DNA of 64,000 nt. Origin: Acanthococcus lagerstroemiae (lineage: Eukaryota > Arthropoda > Insecta > Hemiptera > Eriococcidae). The stretch is from contig CM063106.1 of assembly GCA_031841125.1 (NCBI GenBank), positions 17,670,001 to 17,734,000 of the forward strand, given 5' to 3'. Position 1 is the first letter of the stretch, and each line of letters begins with the position of its first letter. Positions 47,248 to 57,176 of this stretch are shown piece by piece. Below the pieces are notes generated by a model, which was not told where the DNA came from, ran no database searches, and saw only the letters and a program-made list of their open reading frames with translations. The position numbers and the translations under genes were made by a program.

Positions 47248-47275
47248 ATAATAATAATAATAATAATAATAAAAT
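47248..47275 (+). repeat. (AAT)n microsatellite
   Basis: About nine uninterrupted AAT units. Confidence 0.9.
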
Positions 47276-47529
47276 AAAGTCTATAAAAAAGAGGAATGCC
47301 ACCTTAATATTTTCAGTTTCTGAAGAATGATCCAAAAATTAGTAGGTGTAATAATCCGCCATATTGACTCACATTACTCGTTTTTTCCCCCTCGAATATG
47401 TATAAAATGAATCCAAAAAACTAAAAGCTTTTAACGATACTTACATACAAGTATTTTTTATGACCCTTCCAGACGTAATTAAAAATTTTTGAGATTCTTC
47501 CGAGATTTTTCAAGACTCTTGCAGTAATA

Positions 47530-47831
47530 CAGGGACGTACGAAGATTTTTCCTTGAGGGGGGGGGGGGTAAAAATTGTGAAATTTCCAACTGACTCAATT
47601 CAAAATTCCCAAGTATCAAACCAAAAAAAAAAAAAAAAACTTTTGACCTGTTGGATTTTTTCAACTGATTCAACTCAAAATTCCCAAGTATCAAAGCAAA
47701 AGAAGAAAAACCTTTTTAACTTGTTTTCCAACTTGCCTGACTGAAGTGGTAAGTTTTCCTAACTGCTGAGTGAAAAATTCAGGGGGAAGGGTAAGTTGCC
47801 CCTCTTGCCCCCTCCTATCGGTACGTCCCTG
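47530..47831. mobile_element. hAT MITE D6 (302 bp)
   Basis: It begins CAGGGACGTACGAAG and ends ATCGGTACGTCCCTG. The interior is co-linear with D1, D2 and D4 (CAACTGACTCAA, TCCCAAGTATCAAA, TGTTGGATTTTT and CTGCTGAGTGAAAAATTC in order). Flanking 8-mers CAGTAATA and CAATAACG match partly. It sits inside the degenerate CAAGACTTTT array. Confidence 0.85.
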
Positions 47832-47834
47832 CAA

Positions 47835-49640
47835 TAACGTCTTAAACTCTTGAACCCTTTTCCCAATCAAGACTCTCCAAGATCGATTTAGACTTTTCAG
47901 AACTTTTCTAACTCGGTTTGAGACTCATAAAGATTTTTCGAGGCTTCTTTAAGACTCGCTAAGACACTTATCTACAATTTCAGATACCTATAGTTAAGGT
48001 TTCTTTAAATTCAGTGACGCTCATAATGGAGTAAGTTTCCGGCAGATGCCAAGAACGTTTTGAGTGGATGAGTAGGAGTGAGTGAGTAAGTGTGGGTGGG
48101 GGGGGGGGGTTTGCAAAGTCCAGAGAAAACTATGAAATAAACAAAACAACATGAGGGCTCAAAAACCCATTTCTGGGGGAGGGGCAAAGAATAATAGCTG
48201 AGTGGGTTATGACAACAATTTTGTGAATGAAATAATCGAAAAACTTGAAAAATACGAGGAAATTGAAAATGAACATGGTTTGATACTCCTTTTCAACTAA
48301 CCAGATTTGAAAAACGGCGGCAGCGTGAATTTTTGTAGTCGGTAAGGGGGTGGTCAAGCGAGTGGGAGACTTGGAATGAAAAACTACAAAGAAGCATAAA
48401 AGCTCAACTGGCACATTTATGAGAAGGGGATAATGAATAGAGAGTGGGTGCTACCTCCATTTCCAAAACCGGGACCCTAGTACTTAAACTTCTTCAAGAC
48501 TTTTGGAAACTCATAAAGACAGATTTAAGACTTTTTGAGACGCTTCAAGACTTCTTCAAAAATTACTTCAGACCTTCCAATATTTCTTTAAGACTTTTCC
48601 CCGCATATTTCCTTCCAATTTTATGAAGTGTAAGCGAAATCTCTTTCGAATTCTTCATATAGAAAGTTCGCAAGTACATATAATTTTATGGGCAGAAACA
48701 TTCCCGGAGCTCATCTACAGTTATATTATACGAGTGGTATGGTAACGACGAAACTGAAGACGAGCTGGTCTTCTTTATAAGACTATGTAATCATGAAATG
48801 AAATCGAACTTGTATTTTGAAGAATTTTTCCAAATGTTGAGGATTTTTCTAGAATGTCGAGACTCTTTGAGACTAATTTGAAATTATTATGGGAACTTTT
48901 TCGAATTCGTTTAAGGCTATGCTATGCCCTATGAAGACTTTTTCAACTCCTATTATAAAAAACTTTCTAGGATTTAAGATTTGCAACGCCTCATTTGAGA
49001 TAACTGAAGACGTCAAGATACTACATGTATAACACATTCGAAGAGTTGAAAAAGTTTGGAAAAGCCTTGAAAAGAGGCCCAAACAGTATTAAATCTCTTT
49101 GAATAAGGCTTGAAGAAGTCTGACAAAATCTCTAAAGATTCATTCATGTATAGAATAATCTCAAAAAATTTCAATCAAGTCGAGTCCGGAAGAATATTGC
49201 AGAAATAATCTCGGTCACGAATCCCGATTTCGATATCGACAGTTTCGACCTCGATTCACAACAATCGCAGTACTTGAAAAACTAGGCTCGACAAAACGGG
49301 ACCTTATTCCCTGAACTCCCACATTTAGCACTCGCAAAGATCTGTTTTTTCTATCCATCAATACACGCGCTTTCTTTACTCGCTCTCAGTTCTCGATTTT
49401 GAATGCTTTCGCTGTGGTCCGAACTAACACCGGAAAATCCGCAATCTAAAGCATAAAAATTTTGGAAAAGTTTTAATCAGACCTGGGATAGTCTGGAACG
49501 AGTCTGGAAGAGTGTTCAAAAGTCTTGAATGTATCTTGAAGAATCCAAAACATGGCTGTTGGAGTCTTAGAGAAGCCTTAGAAGCATGAAACAAGTCTGG
49601 AAAGTTTGAAAGAGTATTTACAATCTTCTTACACAGCTCT
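47835..49640. repeat. Degenerate CAAGACTTTT-type array (both orientations)
   Basis: Phrases such as CTTAAACTCTTG, AAGACTCTCCAAG, GACTTTTTGAGACGC, CTTCAAGACTTCTTC, AAAAGTCTTGAATG and GAGTCTTAGAGAAG recur throughout, first mainly as AAGACTTTT and after about 49070 mainly as its complement. A change in orientation around 48.9-49.1 kb would make it a very degenerate inverted pair. Short non-repeat stretches (48040-48430) interrupt it. Confidence 0.5.
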
Positions 49641-49795
49641 TTTTAACGCACCCAAATTTCAATATTTTTCAATAAAATTTCGTGCAAATTATTTTCATTT
49701 TGCGTAGTTTTATCAAAATACGCCGTACTAGCGGGGGCTACTAGTAAAGTTCAAAAAAAAATTCTCGCTTCGACCTAGTGAACTTCAAAAATGCT

Positions 49796-50140
49796 GATTC
49801 CATCAGGGACGCAGCGAAGATTTTTTTCCTGGAGGGGCAAAAATTGTTAAATTCCCAACTGACTCAAGTCAAAGTTCCCAAGTATCAACAAAATTTGTTT
49901 GTACATTGCAAAAAAGAAAAGAAAAAACCTTTCGACTTGTTAGATTTTCCCAACTTTTGCTCCAACTGACTCAAGTCAAAATTCCCAAGCATTAAAATTT
50001 ATTTGAAAAGAATTAATTAATTAAGAAAAAAAAACAACTTTTGACTTATTGGATTTTCCCAACTTTTGATCCATCTACTAAAATGTCCCCAACAGGTTTC
50101 CCCCACGTGCCAGCCCCTTATTTTCGTCCCTGGATGCCAC
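49796..50140. mobile_element. hAT MITE D5 (329 bp)
   Basis: The element 49804-50132 begins CAGGGACGCAGCG and ends TTTTCGTCCCTG. Flanking 8-mers GATTCCAT and GATGCCAC agree at 6 of 8. The interior shows the family's repeated TGACTCAAGTCAAA.TTCCCAAG phrase three times. Confidence 0.8.
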
Positions 50141-50351
50141 AAAGAAAAAAGGTGGTCAAATTGCTTTTTGCATAGGCCTATTATGTTGATAAAAGCTCCT
50201 CCTGTGCAGGTTTGAACGTAGATCTCACAAACACTACAATTAACTCCGGCAATTAAATTTGTAGACTTACGTCGAGAGTTTTCGGTACTATTGCATGCTA
50301 TATAAGAACTCACAGTACCGGACAATCAATATCATTTGCTGACTTGTAATT

Positions 50352-50575
50352 AGCACTGGCTTAACAATGGCGCACTAAAACCCTGTAGTGGTAGAGAACT
50401 AAAGGGGAGGTGAAGACATACGCTATTTTGGATCTAGCCGTGCCCGTGGATGCGACTCCGACTATGCGGAGCGCACCGCGTCGTCAATTCGGCATCAACG
50501 GGCGCGGCTGGAACCAAAATGGCATATGTCTTCACTTCCTCTTTAGTTCTTTAGTAGTGGTGCGCAACCAGTGCT
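50352..50575. mobile_element. Foldback/MITE-like inverted repeat (about 224 bp)
   Basis: Left arm 50395-50446 (AACTAAAGGGGAGGTGAAGA onward) pairs with right arm 50498-50550 (its complement with about eight changes). Outer segments AGCACTGG (50352-50359) and CCAGTGCT (50568-50575) also pair. A further small stem (CTCCG/CGGAG) lies at the centre. The superfamily and target duplication are unclear. Confidence 0.65.
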
Positions 50576-52545
50576 TACAGACGTGTATCAAGTATAAACT
50601 CCCAGTAGCAGTACCACTCCGGAGTCAACATTTCAAACATGTGCCAGCACCATCCAAACTTGTAGGTCATGACTCTATGTCAGCACTGCCAGAAACGCGA
50701 CATCTTTGACTTTACTGAATGGCAGTACTGCAGCAGCACTTCCAGATGGTACTGCATCCGTACTAATCAGTCCGTGGCCGCGTTTCATCCCAGGAATATT
50801 GCCTACTGGCTGTCACTAGCACGCTAGTGCTGGATATTATCGATGCTGAGCTTATTGTAAATCTCTGGCTCGGTCTCCTTCTCCCCTAGTAACCGTGTGA
50901 CCTCGCTCTAGATACAGTCTCGCATTCGCAGACTTCCAAATTATACTGAATTACCAACACGAATCTGCATACTTGCACGTGCAACGCGAAATCCAATAAC
51001 GCACCCAGCAGTACTCGTGAATGCGAAGTTCGTTTGCTCGGATCCTGGCTACACGCGGAACCGCCATCGACGGCGGTATCGGCCCCTCGTATACTCCAAT
51101 CTTACACATCACGATTTTCCAACCACTCGAAGAAAATGTACGCACGTTTTATCCACCATCACGATTCGATTCCATCAAACAGCCACTCGCTACACCATTC
51201 GTGAACGTGTTCGTCGTAGGACCAGAGACTGACAACCCCGAACCAGAAAGGCGAATACCTCAGATAGTGAGAACAGAAAACGTGCTGGCGAATTCGCCAA
51301 CCAAGCGAAAAGAACACGCGAATCGATAGACCAACTATCTTCGAGCATTATTAACACAAAACGGCGACATGTTAAAACGGCAAATCGAACGGTAGCGCAC
51401 ACGATTATCGCGACCTCAAAGTACCAACTGAACCGCAATTATAAAAACAAATCATTCATTGTACTTTTGATTGGCTAATCGACTCTTTAATGCGTGAAAT
51501 AATCGCTTATGAAGTTGCCCGCACACCCAGCTGATGCTTATTAACATGAAACGCTCTGGTGTTCAAGTTCGGTGCAGTATGTCGTAGGTATTATAGACGT
51601 GTCGTGATGTGAACATAAGCTGTTATTACTGTCGACTTGGTATACGAAAAGTGAAAAGTTACACCGCCTTCTGTACTATATTATAGACTCAGTGGAAAAC
51701 CAGATAGTGTGACGTAGGTTGGATGCAAGTCGTTCAAGTGTACCATAGTAACACCTCGCGTAGTGATCTGACGTGTCACTGAAGAAAAAACTCACTCACT
51801 GCACACCGACTGCATCGTGCGGCGCAACCGAACCTGTTACAGTTGAAATGTTTTTCTCGTAACTGAAGTACCCAGACTGCAGTGTGCTATAAAACAGGTA
51901 GCGAGGCAATGCTCCTTCTACTGCGGTCTTGGAATTCAGTCTGGGTATAAATTTAGTTCAATAATTGTAATGTAAAGGAGATTCATACACTGAGACACAT
52001 TTTCAAATTATCTTCAGAACTTTACGAAGTTTTAACGAGTTTAAGGAAAATTGAGGCAATAAATGTTCACATATTCAACTTTCAAGGGCTGAAGAGTTTG
52101 AATTGTACCTGAGAAGCCGTCGCTAGAAACCTGAGACCACATTCACCAAAGAGCCTCACGGAACCTAGACATCCAACAGTGAGACATAGGTATTCCGAAA
52201 GTGAGACAGTATTATTTCAACACACGAAATGAACTAGGTCAATGTAAACCACCAGATCATATGCTCACCAAATTGAGAAAGGGGTGCTAATACAGACCCC
52301 CCTGGTAATTTGGACCCCCTTCGATCTTAGACAACATTAAGTGCACTCTGGCGGCAGTTGGTTGAAAGTGTCACACATACAGCCGAACAACCCTGCTCAA
52401 GAACTTCCGTTCGTGCGTTGCTGTTATCAGTCCATAGCTCAATTTTGTTTTCAAACAACACGAAAAGTTTTTTAGAATTGCATTCATGAATTCTTTCGAG
52501 TAAGATATTGTCAAAATTAAAACGTGACGATAAACTGCAGTTGTT
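50576..52545. other. No recognisable gene; GC-balanced block 50700-51920
   Basis: Overlapping frames on both strands (51017-51329 plus, 51438-51190 minus) lack domains. The CpG content contrasts with the AT-rich repeats. Nothing I can name. Confidence 0.3.
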
Positions 52546-52548
52546 AAT

Positions 52549-52636
52549 ATTTGAGGAGTTATCTTCTGTCAAAAGGGCGTCCGTTCCATAAGAAATACAT
52601 TGAACGGACGCCCTTTTGACAGATAACTCCTCATTT
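52549..52636. mobile_element. Foldback element, copy 1 (80 bp) with ATTT flanks
   Basis: 52553-52632 is a near-perfect hairpin: GAGGAGTTATCTTCTGTCA... against ...TGACAGATAACTCCTC, with arms of about 31-33 nt and a 15-nt loop. ATTT flanks it directly on both sides (52549-52552, 52633-52636). The outer 23 bases or so (to AAAAGGGC) equal those of copy 2 at 63480, whereas the inner arm and loop are different. Confidence 0.75.
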
Positions 52637-53234
52637 GTACTAGGACGACTATAACAAAAAATAGAATAAGAAACGATATCAAAGATTTGGGAAGCGGATC
52701 CATTAAAAAAGCAAGAAAATAAAATTTCAAAGGAAAATACTAAACTGACAACTTTGACGAATCAAGAAGGAAAAGAAATAACAAGTAGGATAGATATAGT
52801 TGAGACACCTACAAAATTGTATGAACAATTGTAAAAAAAAAAAAAAAAAAAAAAAACAGAGAGAAGGAATGGGAAGGATTGAAAGCGAGGATGAGGATGA
52901 AATCCCTTCAACTTTAAACATGATGACCTGAAATATTTGGCACGAAACTAATAGAGGAATACCAAAAGTAGGCCTGGTAGTGAATATAAAGAAAACCGAA
53001 AATATGTGTATTGGATGTGGAGGACGGAAATGTCATCAAGAGTTTCCGTATGTATAGATATCTGTAAGTCAGAAGTCAGAATACAACAAGGTGGATCTAT
53101 GGACCAAAATACGAGTATAAGAGATCGGAATATCCAAGGTAAAAAAGCAACATCGATGTTGAATTCATTTCTATGGGATTGGCAGATCAGCAAAGAAAAC
53201 AAAAAACGAATGTATAATACAATTATTAAAAGTA

Positions 53235-54174
53235 GGGGAGAGTGGTGTACCTTGGAATGCGAAACACATTTTCAGCGGTGTTGACCATAGAAACCACATT
53301 GGAGTTTTAGAAAATATCTCATTTGAAAGAGGAGAGTAAGACGAACATTTTGATACATAGAAGTTGACATTTGATAGCACTGAAGCCGAGAAAAAAATTC
53401 TTTAAAATATATATATATATATATTATTATACTTAAATGAATTATTAAGTGAATTCAACTAACGGGTATTGTACCTTGGACACATGTGGTATCGTACCTT
53501 TGGAACACATTAAAAAATGGTAGAAATATTTAAAAACACGTCAAAAATTTATTTCACTGGTACGGGAAAGTTTCCACATCTTTACATTTGATAATACCAC
53601 GCCGGGTTTCTACAGTAGTCAATTTTATGACGTCATTTTTCTTCATAATGCGGATGTCCTCAATGACGGGAAAATGGAACGAAATGGTTGAGCGTGAGTT
53701 TCTACGTAAAAATTTTGCTTTTACGCGTTTCACGGACCAAACTGGAAAGAACATGCCGGCTGTTCCAAGGTACAACACCCCATTGTGTTCCAAGGTACAC
53801 ATACCCGACTTTTTGGAGAATATTCTCGATACTCCAGCTATACTTTAAAATTACAATAAATGCGTCACACGGGGTATGTAACAGATGATAGGCTACACTC
53901 TGACTATTTTTTCACAAATTTTACATTCATTGTTTCTACGGAAATTCATTTTTTCTAATAAGCCAAATTTTTACTTTCACACCTTCAACTATTTTTTTTT
54001 TTTTTTTTATTTAATCTGGTAATACTTGCGTTATGGCATTACTTTTTGGTTTTACAATGTTGACGTGCCTAAAGACACAACATACGTTAGAAATTTTTAC
54101 TAGCCGAACACTGTAGGGTTGCCAACTGCTCTCTGTTCCAAGGTACAATCGTTCCAAGATACACCACTCTCCCC
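53235..54174. mobile_element. TIR element B (940 bp) inserted at a TA inside LINE copy 1
   Basis: Left end GGGGAGAGTGGTGTACCTTG; right end is its inverse complement with one change (CAAGATACACCACTCTCCCC). TA flanks both sides (53233-53234, 54175-54176). Removing the element and one TA leaves the LINE frame open across the junction. The subterminal motif TTCCAAGGTACA recurs at least five times (near 53470, 53495, 53762, 53788 and 54135), consistent with transposase-binding sites. It carries a remnant of a transposase-type C-terminal domain on the minus strand (53802-53554). Confidence 0.92.
53554..53802 (-). pseudogene. Transposase C-terminal remnant in element B
   Basis: The 82-codon frame contains V-K-R-V-K-A-K-F-L-R-R-N, then F-H-F-P-V-I-E-D-I-R-I, then K-N-D-V-I-K-L. 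The order K-F-L-R-R, F-x-F-P-x-x-E-D, D-I/V is that of the C-terminal domain in insect DDE (pogo/Tigger-like) transposase-type proteins, and the TA target agrees. Nothing of the catalytic domain remains, so element B looks like an internal-deletion derivative. The likeness is from memory and moderate. Confidence 0.5.
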
Positions 54175-55160
54175 TATTGTGACATATAGCTGTGAGATCT
54201 GGGCGTTAAAGCAAAGGACAAAGAATCTTCTTCTAGCGACAGAAATGGATTTCTGGAGAAGAGCAGCCAGGCCGTTAAAGCTGGAGAGAAACCGAAGTAA
54301 AACTATCAGGGAGACAATGGAGATACAGAATACACAGGTGGACGACATCAAAACCAGGCAGTTGATAAGGAATGAGCATAGAGAGGACGTCTCAGGAAGA
54401 GCTGGACCGTTCGGGTAGCAGAGGAAATGCAGTTGCGGAACATACCGGACCGAGAAAAATGGAGTATGGTCAACCCAAGGCGACATTCGCTGTAAACCGA
54501 CTGCATAGGTAGAAAGAAGTCGAATGTATTTCGCAAGGAAGTACGAGTATAACAGCTCTAAAGCAGTTGGTGCAGATCTGATCGAAAATGAGATATTGAA
54601 AAACTTGAGCGAAGAGTTAACAAAAACACGGGCAAAACTTTTTGACCGAATTATCCTAGAGCGAGTAACTCCTAAGCAATGGAAAGTCGCAGAAATTGTG
54701 TATTAATTCACGAGAAAGAAAACAGAAACTCAGTCGATAACAATAGGCCAATTAGCTTGATATCTAATCTTAGCAAGGTATTTACGAAAGTCATCAAGGG
54801 GAGAATTTATGAACGACTAGATTGAAATCACAAGCGAGCAACCAAGCAGGATTTAGGAAAAACAGATCAACAATGGACCAAATTTGTATCATAAATCAAA
54901 TTGTGGAAAAGACTAAAGAATATAACTCAGGTATTTACTTGCTTTTTGTGGACTTTAGGAAAGCATTTGATTCCATGGAGCATTGGTTTTAGTGGGAAAC
55001 CCTCAGGAAACAGGGAGAGGACCAAAAAAATATAAAAGCAAGAAAAGATCTATACCAAAATGCTGAAGCCTATATAACGCTGGACAGGAAGGGAGATGAA
55101 TTTCAAATTGGAAGGGGTGTCTGGCAGGGTAATCCACTTTCCCTTAACTTATTCAACTGT

Positions 55161-55475
55161 GTGCTCGAGAAGATTTTCCGGAACGTAAACTGGAATGGGA
55201 GAGGAATTAAAATCAATGAAGAACACTTGAACAATCTCAGATTCGCCGACGATATCGCAATTCTTAGTAATTCAAAACCAGAAATCAAAGAACTAAGGGC
55301 CGAGCTTTCGGAAGAATGTAGAGAGACAGGGCTAGAAATCAACTGGGGGAAAACAAGGATTTTATCGAACAAAAAGAAAGAAAAAATGGAAATAGAAGGG
55401 ACTGAAGTGCAATGGAAAGACGAATTTACCTACCTGGGACAAATTGTATCAATCAATAATAAGAGGGAAAAATAA
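55161..55475 (+). pseudogene. LINE reverse transcriptase fragment with intact A-D-D box
   Basis: The longest intact part of LINE copy 2 (104 codons) covers reverse transcriptase motifs 4-6: N-C-V-L-E-K-I-F at the start, F-A-D-D-I, the G-L-E-I-N-W-G-K-T segment, and the Y-L-G-Q-I turn. It stops at TAA after K-R-E-K, where full copies would continue. Confidence 0.8.
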
Positions 55476-55881
55476 ATAAAAACTATAATAAAAGAAGGAT
55501 GGAAAAATTATTGGGGCTTGAAAAAGTATTTAGAGGTAAGATGCCACAAAATACAAAATCTACAATTTGGAATAGCTGCGTCCAGCCAGTCTTAACGTAC
55601 GGCGCCCAAACCTGGTCCTTAACAAAAACAATAGACGTGGGGAGAATACAGAATACACAGAAGGCTATGGAGAGGAGCTTGCTAGGAATAAAAAAACAAG
55701 ACAAACAGCCAAATTTGGAAATAAGACAGAAAACGGGGCTACAGAACATTAGGTATACGACCAAAGACTGAAATGGAAACATGGGGGGGGGGAGCATGTA
55801 ATAAGGTACGAAGAGAGTAGGTGAGAAAAGAAGACGGAAGAACGGGTGGTATATGGACAAAAGCGATCGCAAGGACGACCA

Positions 55882-56083
55882 CCCGATTGACAATGAAGTC
55901 GAATATGAGCGCTTTTGTGAACATCACTCAGTAATCACACTACTGGTGAGCGATCACTTCACACACACTATCTTAAAATGATTAGATGGTGAGCACTCAC
56001 AAAGAAATGTGATCGGCCAAAAGTCTCAAAACGGAAGTGGTTTGTGACATGTTGCGTGAGCGCTCACCAAATTGTCAATCGGG
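55882..56083. mobile_element. Small TIR MITE (202 bp) in LINE copy 2
   Basis: 13-bp perfect TIR: CCCGATTGACAAT at the left and ATTGTCAATCGGG at the right. The flanking dinucleotide is CA on both sides (55880-55881, 56084-56085); leaving one CA restores an in-frame G-R-P-x-T-R-W-S-D-D of the LINE. Subterminal GTGAGCG/TGAGCGATCAC motifs recur on both strands (55930-56065). Superfamily not assigned. Confidence 0.85.
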
Positions 56084-56300
56084 CACTTACTCGATGGAGT
56101 GACGATTTTTCGAAGCAGTTAGGATCTCTTTGGGGAGAATGGCCACCAACCGCAAAATTCGGAGGGAGAAAGAGGAGACATATGCCCAATCTTGGGCCCA
56201 GCTGGTACAAGGTAGGAGGGACCCCCTCCTTACCGCTTCTATGCATTAACAACTATGATGATTGATGTTGTACCAGTGTGCTTAAAAATAAAAAAGATAA

Positions 56301-56599
56301 AAAAGAAGTATCCACCTTCTTAGTTTGTAGGCGAGTTTCATGAAATTTCTAAGATTTGTTCCTACATGAACGTTAATCAAACACCAATATGCTGATAACA
56401 TAGACCCCCTTAGATAAGAACGAAAATGATGCGGCTTTTTCATCTAAAATCACCTTCTATTTGAAAATATATACTACAATATTTTTCATCTAAAATCATC
56501 TTCTAACTGGAATTCATGTGGTTAAAGGACATGCCTAGAACGATACAGGGTGGAATGTGTGAAGAGGGGGGCCACGTTGACTGTACCAACTGAGCGAGA
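56301..56599. other. Nothing recognised between LINE copy 2 and MITE G2
   Basis: AT-rich, with a short TTTTTCATCTAAAATCA repeat at about 56436 and 56480. No coding. Confidence 0.5.
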
Positions 56600-56889
56600 T
56601 TAATACTCATACGCGCCAACTTGACATTTTTTCGCCCTCCCCCAATCTTTAGAAAAAATACAACAAATCTTACCATTAATTTTTTTATTTAACAAAAAAG
56701 GAAGTAAAATATGATAAGTAATAATGATAAGGGTATAATTTTGGCACCAAAATACATAGATGCATGGAAGACGACCATTCGAATTTTCAAAGAGAGAGGG
56801 ATTTTTGACCGCTTCTAAGAACCGTGATAACTTTGATCCTGCCCCCCCCCACCCAATATTCTCCATTAGTCGGCGCCTATGTTCACACT
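56600..56889. mobile_element. hAT-type MITE, family G copy 2 (274 bp)
   Basis: The element 56608-56881 begins CATACGCGCCAACTT and ends AGTCGGCGCCTATG. Flanking 8-mers TTAATACT and TTCACACT agree at 6 of 8. It shares termini and interior phrases with copy 1 at 6409. Confidence 0.75.
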
Positions 56890-57176
56890 GTTATGACTTC
56901 TGTCGTGAGGCACAGTTCATTAGTGACTATAGTAATGCCGCGTTTAATCAATCTCATTTAAACATTTTTTTCAAAATTTTTCGGATTTTTTTTCTGGGGG
57001 GGGGGGGTCCAAATTACCAGTACTTTTTCTTGTGGTACATTTTGAGTTGTTTTAGAAAAATTAGCATTATGTTGTTATTACATCACTTAATCTTTCAACT
57101 AGCAGGTTGCGTCTCTCCAGTTTTTAATCTCCTGCGCGATAATCTTTTCATTTCTGAGAAGGATTTACACTTTGTA

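Larger units (their letters stand above)
52640..54500 (+). mobile_element. RTE-like LINE copy 1, internally deleted and split by element B
   Basis: Recognisable in order: a linker with L-T-T-L-T-N-Q-E-G-K-E-I (about 52743-52780); a jump over the reverse transcriptase core, with a 24-base A-run near 52833-52856; a V-N-I-K-K-T-E-N segment (about 52980); then G-K-K-A-T-S-M-L-N-S-F-L-W-D (about 53140) to Y-N-T-I-I-K. After element B the frame resumes at 54175 with V-T-Y-S-C-E-I-W-A-L-K, an A-T-E-M-D-F-W-R-R-A-A-R segment, and the C-terminal G-R...P-R-R-H-S-L end at about 54494. Several frameshifts are present. Family role: target-primed retrotransposition. Confidence 0.75.
54520..56300 (+). mobile_element. 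RTE-like LINE copy 2 (5'-truncated, mutated), split by a 202-bp MITE
   Basis: The frame starts in the reverse transcriptase N-terminal region (K-A-V-G-A-D-L-I-E-N-E-I-L-K, 54555), continues with V-D-F-R-K-A-F-D (about 54950), the Q-G-N-P-L-S turn, L-R-F-A-D-D-I-A-I-L (55239-55270, catalytic box A-D-D intact), G-L-E-I-N-W-G-K-T, F-T-Y-L-G-Q-I, then the connection domain with C-V-Q-P-V-L-T-Y-G-A-Q-T-W and M-E-R-S-L-L-G-I. The C-terminus R-W-S-D-D-F resumes after the MITE (56095) and ends with the Y-A-Q-S-W-A-like tail near 56190. At least three stops or frameshifts (for example at 54700, 54985, 55470 and 55770) break it. The A-rich tail ends about 56300. Confidence 0.85.

Noticed and set aside
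52833..52856. Poly(A) tail marking the 3' end of a retroposed gene
   Set aside because: LINE coding resumes after it, so it is an A-run at an internal deletion or an expanded homopolymer, not a terminal tail.
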